Of a stretch of 36,371 nt of DNA, positions 7,898 to 16,285 are shown one piece after another. Origin of the DNA: Pseudomonas sp. AL03 (GTDB lineage Bacteria; Pseudomonadota; Gammaproteobacteria; Pseudomonadales; Pseudomonadaceae); assembly GCF_029960815.1 (NCBI RefSeq), contig NZ_JASBRE010000042.1, positions 1-36,371 of the forward strand, given 5' to 3'. Position 1 is the stretch's first letter. Each line of letters begins with the position of its first letter. The notes under the pieces were generated by a model. It did not search any database. It saw only the letters and a program-made list of their open reading frames with translations, and was not told where the DNA came from. Position numbers and translations under genes: made by a program.

Positions 7898-8992
7898 ATG
7901 AGCGACAAGAAAGTAGCGTTGATTACGGGTATTACTGGTCAGGATGGTGCTTACCTCGCTGAGTTCCTGCTCAAAAAAGGTTACTCGGTACACGGCATCA
8001 AGCGCCGTAGCTCCCTGTTCAATACTCAGCGTATTGACCATCTCTACCACGACCCGCACAACCAAGGCTATGATCTCAAGCTGCACTACGGCGACCTGAC
8101 CGATTCAAGTAGCCTGATTCGTATCGTGCAAGAAGTTCAACCAGATGAGGTCTACAACCTCGGGGCGCAAAGCCACGTTGCGGTTTCCTTTGAATCGCCA
8201 GAATACACTGCTGATACTGATGCCATGGGTACGCTGCGCATCCTTGAAGCAATCCGCATCGCTGGTCTTGAGAAAAAGACCAAGTTCTATCAAGCGTCCA
8301 CATCCGAGCTGTACGGTCTGGTTCAGGAAATTCCACAGAAAGAAACCACGCCGTTCTATCCGCGTTCCCCTTATGCCGTCGCCAAGATGTACGCCTACTG
8401 GATCACTGTGAACTACCGTGAGTCTTATGGCATGTATGCCTGCAACGGTATTCTCTTTAACCACGAATCGCCCATCCGCGGTGAAACCTTCGTCACCCGC
8501 AAGATCACTCGCGCCCTGGCACGTATCAAGATCGATCTGCAAGATTGCCTGTACCTCGGGAACATGGACGCCCTACGTGACTGGGGTCATGCTCGTGATT
8601 ACGTGGAAATGCAATGGCTTATGCTGCAACAAGAAACTCCGGAAGACTTTGTGATCGCGACCGGTGAGCAGCATTCGGTTCGGGAGTTTGTTGAGGTTGC
8701 AGCGAAGGAAATCGATATCAAGATTCGTTGGGAAGGTACGGGCGTAGACGAGAAAGGTTACGACGTCGCTACCAACAAATGTATCGTTGCCGTCGATCCG
8801 CGTTATTTCCGTCCGGCCGAAGTTGAGACGCTGTTGGGTGACCCAAGCAAAGCCAAAGCCAAATTAGGCTGGGTACCCACTACCTCCTTCAATGAGTTGG
8901 TAGAAGAAATGATGCGTGAAGACATGAATGAAGCCAAGCGTGACAAACTGGTCGCTGAACACGGCTTTAAATACTTCAAGGGTCAGGAATAA
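7898..8992 (+). CDS. gmd: GDP-mannose 4,6-dehydratase
   Basis: Gmd converts GDP-mannose to GDP-4-keto-6-deoxymannose with NADP. The 364-residue protein has the nucleotide motif GITGQDG (11-17), the VHGIKRRSS segment that binds the NADP phosphate, the active-site STSELYG region and the YPRSPYAVAK pair (Tyr159, Lys163). In the P. aeruginosa common-antigen locus gmd works with the reductase rmd to give GDP-D-rhamnose. No rmd is seen here; the next gene is an aminotransferase, so the 4-keto sugar is probably aminated rather than reduced. Confidence 0.96.
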   Translation: MSDKKVALITGITGQDGAYLAEFLLKKGYSVHGIKRRSSLFNTQRIDHLYHDPHNQGYDLKLHYGDLTDSSSLIRIVQEVQPDEVYNLGAQSHVAVSFESPEYTADTDAMGTLRILEAIRIAGLEKKTKFYQASTSELYGLVQEIPQKETTPFYPRSPYAVAKMYAYWITVNYRESYGMYACNGILFNHESPIRGETFVTRKITRALARIKIDLQDCLYLGNMDALRDWGHARDYVEMQWLMLQQETPEDFVIATGEQHSVREFVEVAAKEIDIKIRWEGTGVDEKGYDVATNKCIVAVDPRYFRPAEVETLLGDPSKAKAKLGWVPTTSFNELVEEMMREDMNEAKRDKLVAEHGFKYFKGQE

Positions 8993-9003
8993 AGGGGGCT
9001 GTG

Positions 9004-10089
9004 ATGATTCCGGTATATCAGCCCTTTCTGGGCGGACGCGAAAAGGAATATGTAAACCAGTGTCTTGATTCGACCTGGATTTCCTCCCGTGGAGAGTTTA
9101 TCTCCCGCTTTGAGAGCGAGTTTGCCCGATACATTGGTGCGGAACATGCGACCACAGTGAGCAATGGCACCGTTGCCCTGCACTTGGCAATGGCCGCTCT
9201 AGGGCTTGGGCCTGGCGATGAGGTGATTGTTCCGACGCTCACTTACGTGGCGTCCGTCAACACCATCATGCAAACCGGGGCCAGCGTCGTTTACGCTGAA
9301 TCCCTGGCTGATACCTGGAACGTCAGCGTTGCAGACATCCGCAGCCGCATCACGCCGAAAACCAAAGCCGTCATGGTCGTGCACTTGTACGGTCTGTCGT
9401 GTGACATGGATGAGGTCGTCGCTCTGTGTAAAGAGCACAACCTGCTGCTGATCGAAGACTGTGCAGAAGCTTTCGGCTCTCTGTACAACGGTCAGCATGT
9501 AGGGACATTTGGCGATGTCGCTACGTTCAGCTTTTTTGGAAACAAGACCATTACCACCGGTGAGGGTGGGATGGTCGTGTCCAAAAACAAGGACATTCAC
9601 GAGAGAGCCTGTCACCTCAAAAGCCAGGGCGTGTCCAAGACCCGCGAGTATTGGCATGACGAGTTGGCGTTCAACTATCGGATGACCAACATCTGCGCAG
9701 CCATTGGCCTTGCCCAGTTGGAACGTGCAGACGAGATCATCGCGCTTAAGCGGCAGGTAGCGGACTGGTATCGCGAAGCGCTCGAAGGACTTCCGCTGCA
9801 GATGCATGCAGAGCAACCCGGTACACGTCACTCCTACTGGATGTGCTCGGTGCTGTTGGATGATCCGAGCCAGCGTCAGGCATTGCGCGATCATTTGAAG
9901 AACAAGGGCATTGAGACACGTCCTCTGTTCGCTCCTGCTCACCACATGCCGCATTGCAAGACGGATGAAACCTTTCCGGTAGCCGAGGACCTTAGCTCAC
10001 GAGGGATGAACCTCCCGAGTTATCCGACGCTGAGCCGCGAGCAGGTGCAGCAAGTAGTAGAAGAAATTCGATCTTACTTTGCCAGCTGA
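9004..10089 (+). CDS. per: GDP-perosamine synthase
   Basis: A PLP-dependent aminotransferase of the DegT/DnrJ/EryC1 family, 361 residues, very close in sequence to Vibrio cholerae RfbE along its whole length (from memory): MIPVYQPFL, DSTWISSRG, HATTVSNGTVALHLAMAALG, FSFFGNKTITTGEGGM. The lysine in GNKT (Lys181) is the Schiff-base residue. It would transfer an amino group to C4 of GDP-4-keto-6-deoxymannose. Placement straight after gmd (11 bases) supports this. The ATG at 9004 is chosen over the GTG at 9001 because the GGGGG at 8994-8998 is too close to the GTG, and it gives the family's MIPVY start. Confidence 0.93.
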   Translation: MIPVYQPFLGGREKEYVNQCLDSTWISSRGEFISRFESEFARYIGAEHATTVSNGTVALHLAMAALGLGPGDEVIVPTLTYVASVNTIMQTGASVVYAESLADTWNVSVADIRSRITPKTKAVMVVHLYGLSCDMDEVVALCKEHNLLLIEDCAEAFGSLYNGQHVGTFGDVATFSFFGNKTITTGEGGMVVSKNKDIHERACHLKSQGVSKTREYWHDELAFNYRMTNICAAIGLAQLERADEIIALKRQVADWYREALEGLPLQMHAEQPGTRHSYWMCSVLLDDPSQRQALRDHLKNKGIETRPLFAPAHHMPHCKTDETFPVAEDLSSRGMNLPSYPTLSREQVQQVVEEIRSYFAS

Positions 10090-10101
10090 TGTTGCGTTGG
10101 G

Positions 10102-10125
10102 ATTGAGGCTGGTAACAGCCTCAAT
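10102..10125 (+). terminator. stem-loop between per and wzm
   Basis: ATTGAGGCT (10102-10110) and AGCCTCAAT (10117-10125) form a perfect 9-base stem with a 6-base loop. The following TCTCATAAA is a poor T-run, so this may be a partial terminator that lowers transcription from the sugar genes into the exporter genes rather than a full stop. Confidence 0.5.
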
Positions 10126-10191
10126 TCTCATAAAAATTCAAAGAGGACGAATAATGTCCAGGCTTTCGAATTTAATTATTCAGGGGAAGTA

Positions 10192-10974
10192 ATGTTTTCG
10201 TATTTTTCTCGCGTTTGGGCTGCTCGATACTTTTGGGTACATCTTGCTCTAGCTGATTTGCGCTCCCGCTGGCGCAGGTCTTTTTTTGGCGTGACGTGGT
10301 CAATTATTCAGCCATTGGGTATGACCGTGCTCCTGACGCTGGTATTTAGCAAACTGTTCAATACGGATGTATTAACCTACGCCCCTTATGTTCTCTCCGG
10401 GATAGTCGTGTGGGAGTTCATCTCCGCTAATACAATTGGTGGCTCATTGTCTTTCGTTCAAGCGGATGCCTACATTAAACAATGTAATCATCCCTTGGCA
10501 ATTTATACCTTGCGAACTGTGCTCGGTAGTTCAATCGTGCTCATGTTGGCCAGCGTTTCACTCTATCTCTGGGTGTTGATCATGATGCCTCAGAATTTCG
10601 GATGGAGTTGGTTGGCGACGCTAACGATATTCCCCGTCGTTGCCTTGATAGCCTGGCCTGTATCGACACTTCTCTCCTACATCAGTGCCCGGTTTCGCGA
10701 CGTTCCCCACGCGCTTGGGCTGGTGATGCAATCATTATGGTTCGTGTCTCCGGTGTACTTTGAAGCGAAAATGTTTCAAAACGGCGGGTTGCACGCTCTG
10801 GTTGATTACAACCCGATTTATCACATTCTTCAGTTGTTTAGAGCGCCACTGCTGCAAGGGGAATGGCCAACTCTCGCAAACTACGCTTTTAGTTTAGGGA
10901 CTGCTTTGTTCTTTGGTCTAATCGCGATGTATGTTGGTTACAAAGCAGAGCGGAAGGTGATTTTTTACCTATGA
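10192..10974 (+). CDS. wzm: O-polysaccharide ABC exporter, permease subunit
   Basis: A 260-residue polytopic membrane protein of the ABC-2 type. After an amphipathic N-terminus containing LALADLRSRWRRSFFGVTWSIIQPLG, the usual coupling-helix entry of Wzm/TagG/KpsM proteins, there are about six membrane helices. With Wzt it would export an undecaprenyl-linked, cytoplasmically finished polysaccharide across the inner membrane. AGGGGAAG lies just before the ATG. Its stop overlaps the wzt start (ATGA). Base composition becomes visibly more AT-rich from here on than in the sugar genes upstream. Confidence 0.93.
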   Translation: MFSYFSRVWAARYFWVHLALADLRSRWRRSFFGVTWSIIQPLGMTVLLTLVFSKLFNTDVLTYAPYVLSGIVVWEFISANTIGGSLSFVQADAYIKQCNHPLAIYTLRTVLGSSIVLMLASVSLYLWVLIMMPQNFGWSWLATLTIFPVVALIAWPVSTLLSYISARFRDVPHALGLVMQSLWFVSPVYFEAKMFQNGGLHALVDYNPIYHILQLFRAPLLQGEWPTLANYAFSLGTALFFGLIAMYVGYKAERKVIFYL

Positions 10975-11741
10975 GAATGAATAAAATCAATCAGATCAAT
11001 GTAAAGAACGTAAATCTCCACTACGCGGCCGCGGCTTATAAGGAGCGTTCATTAAAGTCATTGATGGCCAATATATTCTCAAAAAAAGATGCCAATAACC
11101 ACGTGGCCGATATTCACGCGCTCAAGAACATAAATGTTCAAATTGTCAGCGGTGAGCGTGTGGGGCTTCTTGGGCATAATGGCGCGGGTAAAAGCACATT
11201 CCTCAAGACGGTTGCCGGCCTGTATCCAATCTCCAGCGGCGAGCTCGATGTACAAGGCCAGGTTCGCTCCCTGTTTGACCTGAGCTTGGGATTCGAACCG
11301 GACGCGACGGGACGTGAGAATATTCTCTACCGTGGCCTGCTGCTAGGCCTGTCTCCTAAGTTCATGCGAGAGAAGATCGACGAAATCGTAGCGTTTGCCG
11401 ATCTGGGCGAGTTCATTGACTACCCGATTAAAACGTACTCTGCCGGGATGCAAGTACGACTCGCTTTTGCTATCTCAACCACGGTCGGTGGCGATATTCT
11501 GTTGCTGGATGAGGTTATTGGTGCGGGCGATGCCAACTTTATGGCAAAGGCTAAAGTACGTATTACCAGTCTGATCGAAAAGGCTGAAATACTCGTGCTG
11601 GCCTCTCATGACTTCGGTGCTTTGCAATCCATCTGCACCCGGGGCTTGGTATTTCATCATGGCGAGTTGTTGTTCGACGGTGAAATAACAGACGCGATAG
11701 CTGAATACAAGAAGATAAATGGACTTGCTGATGCAAACTAA
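10971..11741 (+). CDS. wzt: O-polysaccharide ABC exporter, ATPase subunit (short form)
   Basis: A 256-residue ABC ATPase with Walker A GHNGAGKST (68-76), signature YSAGMQVRLA (from 156), Walker B ILLLDEV (from 176) and the switch histidine in LASHDF. It powers Wzm. Many O-antigen Wzt proteins, including that of the P. aeruginosa common antigen, are over 400 residues because they carry a C-terminal carbohydrate-binding domain that recognises a capped chain end. This one ends right after the nucleotide-binding domain, like the short Wzt of V. cholerae O1. The stop is not a visible frameshift: the next gene starts 23 bases before it in another frame and reads as a glycosyltransferase from its first residues. 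Confidence 0.94.
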   Translation: MRMNKINQINVKNVNLHYAAAAYKERSLKSLMANIFSKKDANNHVADIHALKNINVQIVSGERVGLLGHNGAGKSTFLKTVAGLYPISSGELDVQGQVRSLFDLSLGFEPDATGRENILYRGLLLGLSPKFMREKIDEIVAFADLGEFIDYPIKTYSAGMQVRLAFAISTTVGGDILLLDEVIGAGDANFMAKAKVRITSLIEKAEILVLASHDFGALQSICTRGLVFHHGELLFDGEITDAIAEYKKINGLADAN

Positions 11742-14016
11742 ACCGTTTCGTGTGATGTGGCTGCTGAACCATGGCGCAGCTCGTAAATTCGAGCTTCAAA
11801 TGCTCAAAACCTTGGGGGTTAAAGAATTTTTTCTGCCAAAGTCATTTCCACAGGAAATCGGTTTTCGTTCGGCAAGCATAGATCATTCGGAGGATGCGAA
11901 CCTTACTATTCCTGTTGAAGATCTAGAGGTACTAAATCAGCAGAACTGGTATGTGTCACCGTCGAAAGAAGCCTGGGACATAGCCAATAAATATTTCGAT
12001 ATTTGTTTTTTTATCTGCCATTCAAAAGGCTTCATGAATGAGGTTTCACGATCATTCACCGGTGCTGCTATTTGGCGTGCTTATGGACTGGATAAAACAC
12101 TCAGTTACTCAGAAGTCGTTAAAGTCTTAACGTTAGGTACACAGTCAGTGAAGAAGCTTGGCCGACGCCTTTGGTTGGGTATCGCGTATGAGCATCTTGC
12201 CGACTCTGAACCCATGTACCTCCAGAGGCGAAAGGCATTTTTGCCGCTAGGCCTGAGTAACTGTACGATCAATGACATCTGGAACGGCAGGCAGAAGCAT
12301 ATTTTTTTCGTATGTCCGGATATTGGTTTTAGTAGCTACTATAAAAAAGTATATGCAGATTTTATTTCGGATATGCAGGGATTGCCATACAAAATCGGCG
12401 GTTCTCAGCCTATAGAGGTGGATGATCCTAATGTACTGGGATTTGTCACCAACGAAGAGCATGAAACTAATATGAGAGAGTCGCGAGTGATGTTTTATCA
12501 TTCAAGCGAACCTAACCATATTCATTATCACCCCTTCGAAGCCATTCGCGCCGGTATGCCACTGATCTTCATGAGTGACGGCATTCTGGATCGCATGGGT
12601 GGAGCCACCCTGCCTGGTCGATGCGAGTCTGTCAAAGAAGCGAGAGAGAAAGTTCGTCGCATCTTGAATGATGACACGAAGTTTATTGAGCAAGTCCGTA
12701 GAAGTCAGGCGGTGCTGCTGGAGCCCATGCGCGCAGAGAGCTGTGAAGCCGCTTGGATAAGCAGTTTCAATGAAATCCTGCAAGAGCTGGAAGTCAGCCG
12801 CTTGGAACAAAGCCAGCGCCCAGTCAAACGCAAGAAAATCGCAGTGGTAGTCCCAGTCGAATATCGAGGGGGGAGCCTTCGTGGTGCCCATCTGCTAGCG
12901 GAAGCTTTGCATGAAGGGAGCAGGCAGTGGGGAGAAGATGTCGACGTTGTCCTCTTGCATTTGAAGTCTGCTGACGATGAGGCAGAAGATCCTTCCGATC
13001 AGGATGAGAGAATTCAGCTGCGCACTTTTCACTGGAAAACCCTTGATGCGCAAACAGCACGGAGAGCGATGCGATATGCAGGTCACGACGGCTGGGAACC
13101 GGACTCCGTAAGTTATGTTGTCCCGGATGATGGTATCAAACAACTTCTGGACTGCGATGCGTGGATCATAGTATCTGATCGTGTGCAAGCGCCCTTAGTA
13201 CCTCTGCGGCCATGCATTTTCATGGTCTATGACTATCTTCAACGGTATGAAAAGGTCCTTTCCAAAAGCGGAGATGAACACTTTATCAGTGCCGTGCGCA
13301 GGGCACAGAAACTACTAGTAACGACTGAGTTTACGAAACAGGACGCCATTCAGTATGCCGGCGTTGAAGTAGGTCGGATAGCTAAAGTTCCCATGCTCGC
13401 TCCCGATTTCTCAAAAATTGAAACTGAAATGTTCGCGGCGCCCGACCAGTCGTATTTCTTGTGGACAACTAATTCCGCTGCGCACAAGAATCATAAGAAC
13501 GCACTAAAAGCACTAAAGTTTTATTACGAAGCTCTGGACGGTCAGTTCTCCTGTCATGTGACGGGGGTGAATACTGGAAACCTTTTAGAGGGTGATGTGC
13601 CGCACCTTCAAGCCCTGTCTGCTCTCGTTAGTAAAAGCGAAGCATTAAGGGAAAAAGTGAAATGGCTTGGTGAGCTTCCTGACTTTGAATACCGCTGTGC
13701 TTTGGCGAATGCTACATTTCTGTGGCACGCAGGTAAAATTGACAACGGATCCTTCAGTGTTGTTGAAGCCGCTAGTTTAGGCGTCCCAGCGTTGAGTAGT
13801 AATTATCCGGCTATGCATGAAATGGATGTTCAATTTTCACTGCAGTTGACGTGGATGAATGCCGCCGACTATAAAGAGATGGCGCATAAGCTTAAAGAAA
13901 TGGAATTGACTTACTTGTCCAAGAAGGCCCTGCTTCCATCGCCTGAGGTATTGGCAGAACAAGGCGTTGAGAAGTTGGCGGCACAATATTGGGGAGTCAT
14001 ACGAGAGTGTCTATAA
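11719..14016 (+). CDS. two-domain glycosyltransferase
   Basis: A 765-residue soluble protein made of two GT-B-like halves. The first half (about 1-365) ends in a donor-site-like segment HYHPFEAIRAGMPLIF. The second half (about 370-765) starts KKIAVVVPVEYRGGSLRGAH and is GT4-like, with LWTTNSAAHKNHKNALKAL and the late NGSFSVVEAASLGVPALSS holding the E-x7-E type acidic pair. It probably adds sugar residues to the lipid-linked chain on the cytoplasmic side. The overlap with wzt and the next gene suggests translational coupling. ATG at 11719 is used; an in-frame ATG at 11731 is also possible. Tandem glycosyltransferases often make repeating chains, but the linkage and donor cannot be read from sequence; N-acyl-perosamine is the likely donor from context. 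Confidence 0.8.
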   Translation: MDLLMQTKPFRVMWLLNHGAARKFELQMLKTLGVKEFFLPKSFPQEIGFRSASIDHSEDANLTIPVEDLEVLNQQNWYVSPSKEAWDIANKYFDICFFICHSKGFMNEVSRSFTGAAIWRAYGLDKTLSYSEVVKVLTLGTQSVKKLGRRLWLGIAYEHLADSEPMYLQRRKAFLPLGLSNCTINDIWNGRQKHIFFVCPDIGFSSYYKKVYADFISDMQGLPYKIGGSQPIEVDDPNVLGFVTNEEHETNMRESRVMFYHSSEPNHIHYHPFEAIRAGMPLIFMSDGILDRMGGATLPGRCESVKEAREKVRRILNDDTKFIEQVRRSQAVLLEPMRAESCEAAWISSFNEILQELEVSRLEQSQRPVKRKKIAVVVPVEYRGGSLRGAHLLAEALHEGSRQWGEDVDVVLLHLKSADDEAEDPSDQDERIQLRTFHWKTLDAQTARRAMRYAGHDGWEPDSVSYVVPDDGIKQLLDCDAWIIVSDRVQAPLVPLRPCIFMVYDYLQRYEKVLSKSGDEHFISAVRRAQKLLVTTEFTKQDAIQYAGVEVGRIAKVPMLAPDFSKIETEMFAAPDQSYFLWTTNSAAHKNHKNALKALKFYYEALDGQFSCHVTGVNTGNLLEGDVPHLQALSALVSKSEALREKVKWLGELPDFEYRCALANATFLWHAGKIDNGSFSVVEAASLGVPALSSNYPAMHEMDVQFSLQLTWMNAADYKEMAHKLKEMELTYLSKKALLPSPEVLAEQGVEKLAAQYWGVIRECL

Positions 14017-15659
14017 AAAAATATGGTATCTACCTGGCCTACGCACCGGGTTTAGATCTCCGTCATGAAGGATTGGGTAGATACCTGGCTGCCTTTCTGA
14101 AGGGGGCAGAGGATCGAGAAGATGTACGTTTCGTACTGGTATGCCCAAGTTGGTCAAAAGAGGGACTTGAAGATCTATTTCACAGTGAAGGCGTCTCTAA
14201 AGAGTGCTTTGAAGTAGTTTCTCCCTCGAAAAAGCCGATGGTGTTGCGCGTCTACGAGGCGTACATCGCTAGAAAGAAGCGAAAACGCAGGCCGAGTATA
14301 TTCAAAAGAATTTCCAGCGCGTTCTCAACGATTAAAAAAGTTGCCATTGATCACGTTGAACAACAATTGGTCACGACCAACTCCTACTCAGGTTTGGCGT
14401 TATTGTTTATAGAAGGGGTTTTTCTTGCCAGCCTTCTAATCCTGTTTAGTCCAATTATTATTTTGGCGTTGGTTGTTCTTTTTTTCATAAAATTAAAGTT
14501 TGTTTTAAAAGCATCGACACGACCTTTTCGGCGCTATATATCACGCGCTCGAGTGGCTGTCGGGGAGCCGAAAGACGACGCCTTCATTTTTCGACTCTAT
14601 AAGCGAATGGAGCGAATTGAGTCAGAGCGGATGCTCCACTTGATAGATAGTCTGGCTGATGTGAAGGCTTGGTACAGTCCCACTGCTTTTTGGCCAGCCT
14701 TCAATAAAATAGATCGTCCACGCCTGATGTGTGTGCCAGATGTGGTGCTATCGGATTTCCCTGTCGGGTTCTCAAATGTGGGAGGCGAGCGCTTTTTGCA
14801 GACCTATGAGGATGTTCGCAGATCGATCCAAACGGGCCAGCATTACGTCACTTATAGCAACGCGATCAAGTGGGAGACACTGGTCGATCAGTATTCGATA
14901 CGTGCTTCTAATGTGTCGGTGATTCATCATGCGCCGAATATGCTAAACCAGTGGGTAACAACCCGAGGGTTTGCGGATCTGGAAGCCACCTCACTCCATT
15001 ATTCACAAACACTTCTCGCTAGTGCGATGCGTAAATCTTCCAACAAGAACTATACGGTAGGTTTTGCAAATGCCTCTTTCAAATTCATATTTTATGCAAG
15101 CCAGTTTAGGCCAAACAAAAACCTATTGATGTTGTTGCGGACATACGAATTTCTTTTAAGAAAAAAATATGTCAGTCATAAACTGGTGTTAACCGGTGAT
15201 CCCGAGCGTTATCCCTCGGTTAAAAAGTTTATTGCCGAACACGGTTTGGAGAATGATGTTTTATGCTTGCACGGTTTGACGGTGCAGGAACTGGCTGCCT
15301 GTTACAAATTGGCGGATCTGGCAGTGAATCCTAGTCTGAGCGAAGGGGGTTGCCCGTTCACTTTCACTGAGGCTCTGTCTGTCGACACTCCGGTGGTCAT
15401 GGCTAGAATCGCGGTTACTGAGGAAATACTTGATCAGCCAGAGCTTCAAGATACGACTTTTTTTGACCCGTATGATTGGGAAGATATGGCTCGCCGCATT
15501 GAATGGGCTCTTTCTCATCGAGAGGAGCTTCTTGTGCTGCAGAAAAACATCTATCAGCGCCTGATTCGGCGTACCTGGACGGATGTTGTGAATGAGCACA
15601 TCACTGTTCTTGAAGCCATTTCTGTAGGCGACTGTATCCCTTTAGAGGCCCAGCCATGA
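14007..15659 (+). CDS. membrane-associated GT4-type glycosyltransferase
   Basis: A 550-residue glycosyltransferase with an unusual insertion. After the N-terminal GIYLAYAPGLDLRHEGLGRYL, typical of GT4 acceptor domains, a strongly hydrophobic stretch of about 40 residues near 125-165 (LLILFSPIIILALVVLFFIK core) suggests one or two membrane helices or a hairpin in the inner membrane. The catalytic part follows, with FIFYASQFRPNKNLLMLLRTYE, LTGDPERYPSV and EGGCPFTFTEALSVDTPVVMA. The GTG at 14007 is chosen because GGGGAG (13991-13996) lies 10 bases before it; a TTG at 13989 would add six residues. It overlaps the previous gene by 10 bases and the next by 4. It probably extends the perosamine-containing chain; specificity is unknown. 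Confidence 0.8.
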   Translation: MSIKKYGIYLAYAPGLDLRHEGLGRYLAAFLKGAEDREDVRFVLVCPSWSKEGLEDLFHSEGVSKECFEVVSPSKKPMVLRVYEAYIARKKRKRRPSIFKRISSAFSTIKKVAIDHVEQQLVTTNSYSGLALLFIEGVFLASLLILFSPIIILALVVLFFIKLKFVLKASTRPFRRYISRARVAVGEPKDDAFIFRLYKRMERIESERMLHLIDSLADVKAWYSPTAFWPAFNKIDRPRLMCVPDVVLSDFPVGFSNVGGERFLQTYEDVRRSIQTGQHYVTYSNAIKWETLVDQYSIRASNVSVIHHAPNMLNQWVTTRGFADLEATSLHYSQTLLASAMRKSSNKNYTVGFANASFKFIFYASQFRPNKNLLMLLRTYEFLLRKKYVSHKLVLTGDPERYPSVKKFIAEHGLENDVLCLHGLTVQELAACYKLADLAVNPSLSEGGCPFTFTEALSVDTPVVMARIAVTEEILDQPELQDTTFFDPYDWEDMARRIEWALSHREELLVLQKNIYQRLIRRTWTDVVNEHITVLEAISVGDCIPLEAQP

Positions 15660-16285
15660 CTTCAATCACAGGAATGCTGATTCTGGGGTTTGGTGGTCAT
15701 GCCCGGAGTGTGGCTGACATCGCACTTGCATCGGGGATAACGCAGTTGTGCTTTATCGACGCCAACGCCAAACCAGATGAATCGTTTTGTTCGTTTCCAG
15801 TGAAAGCGTCTGTAGACTTTGAATTACCCGCAGATTGGTCAGTCATTCCCGCGGCTGGCGACAACAAAAAGAGAATAGAGCAGTGCGAATGGGTCAGTCA
15901 GCAGGGATGGCGTTTAGCGACACTCATATCTCCCAGCGCCACCATTGGCGTCGGTGCCCAAATCGGTGAGGGGACCTTTATTGCTCATCACGCTCATGTT
16001 GGGCCGATGGCTACCGTCGGACGCGGTTGTATTATCAACACCGGCGCGATTGTCGAGCATGAGTGTGTGGTGGGTGACTACAACCACATTTCCGTAGGCG
16101 CTGTAGTTGCTGGCCGAAGCCGTATAGGTAATCGCTGCTTCCTGGGGGCGGGCTCAACAGTGATCGACGGACTTCGGGTGACAGACGATGTCATGCTGGG
16201 CGCTGGGGCATGTGCTCATCGCAACCTGGAAGCGGCCGGTACATACGTGGGAGTTCCCGCGAAGTTTTTGGGGCGTAAACATTGA
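15656..16285 (+). CDS. PglD/NeuD-like sugar N-acyltransferase
   Basis: A 209-residue protein with an N-terminal Rossmann-like half (LILGFGGHARSVADIA, about 8-90) and a C-terminal left-handed beta-helix of hexapeptide repeats (about 92-185), the layout of PglD, NeuD and PerB. The general-base histidine is expected in EHECVVGDYNHIS (His135 or His144). Family members use acyl-CoA to acylate a nucleotide-linked amino sugar. Next to the gmd/per pair the likely substrate is the 4-amino group of GDP-perosamine, as for Caulobacter PerB; this is inferred from context. Start and stop overlap the genes on each side (ATGA-type), so it belongs to the same operon. Confidence 0.85.
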   Translation: MTSITGMLILGFGGHARSVADIALASGITQLCFIDANAKPDESFCSFPVKASVDFELPADWSVIPAAGDNKKRIEQCEWVSQQGWRLATLISPSATIGVGAQIGEGTFIAHHAHVGPMATVGRGCIINTGAIVEHECVVGDYNHISVGAVVAGRSRIGNRCFLGAGSTVIDGLRVTDDVMLGAGACAHRNLEAAGTYVGVPAKFLGRKH

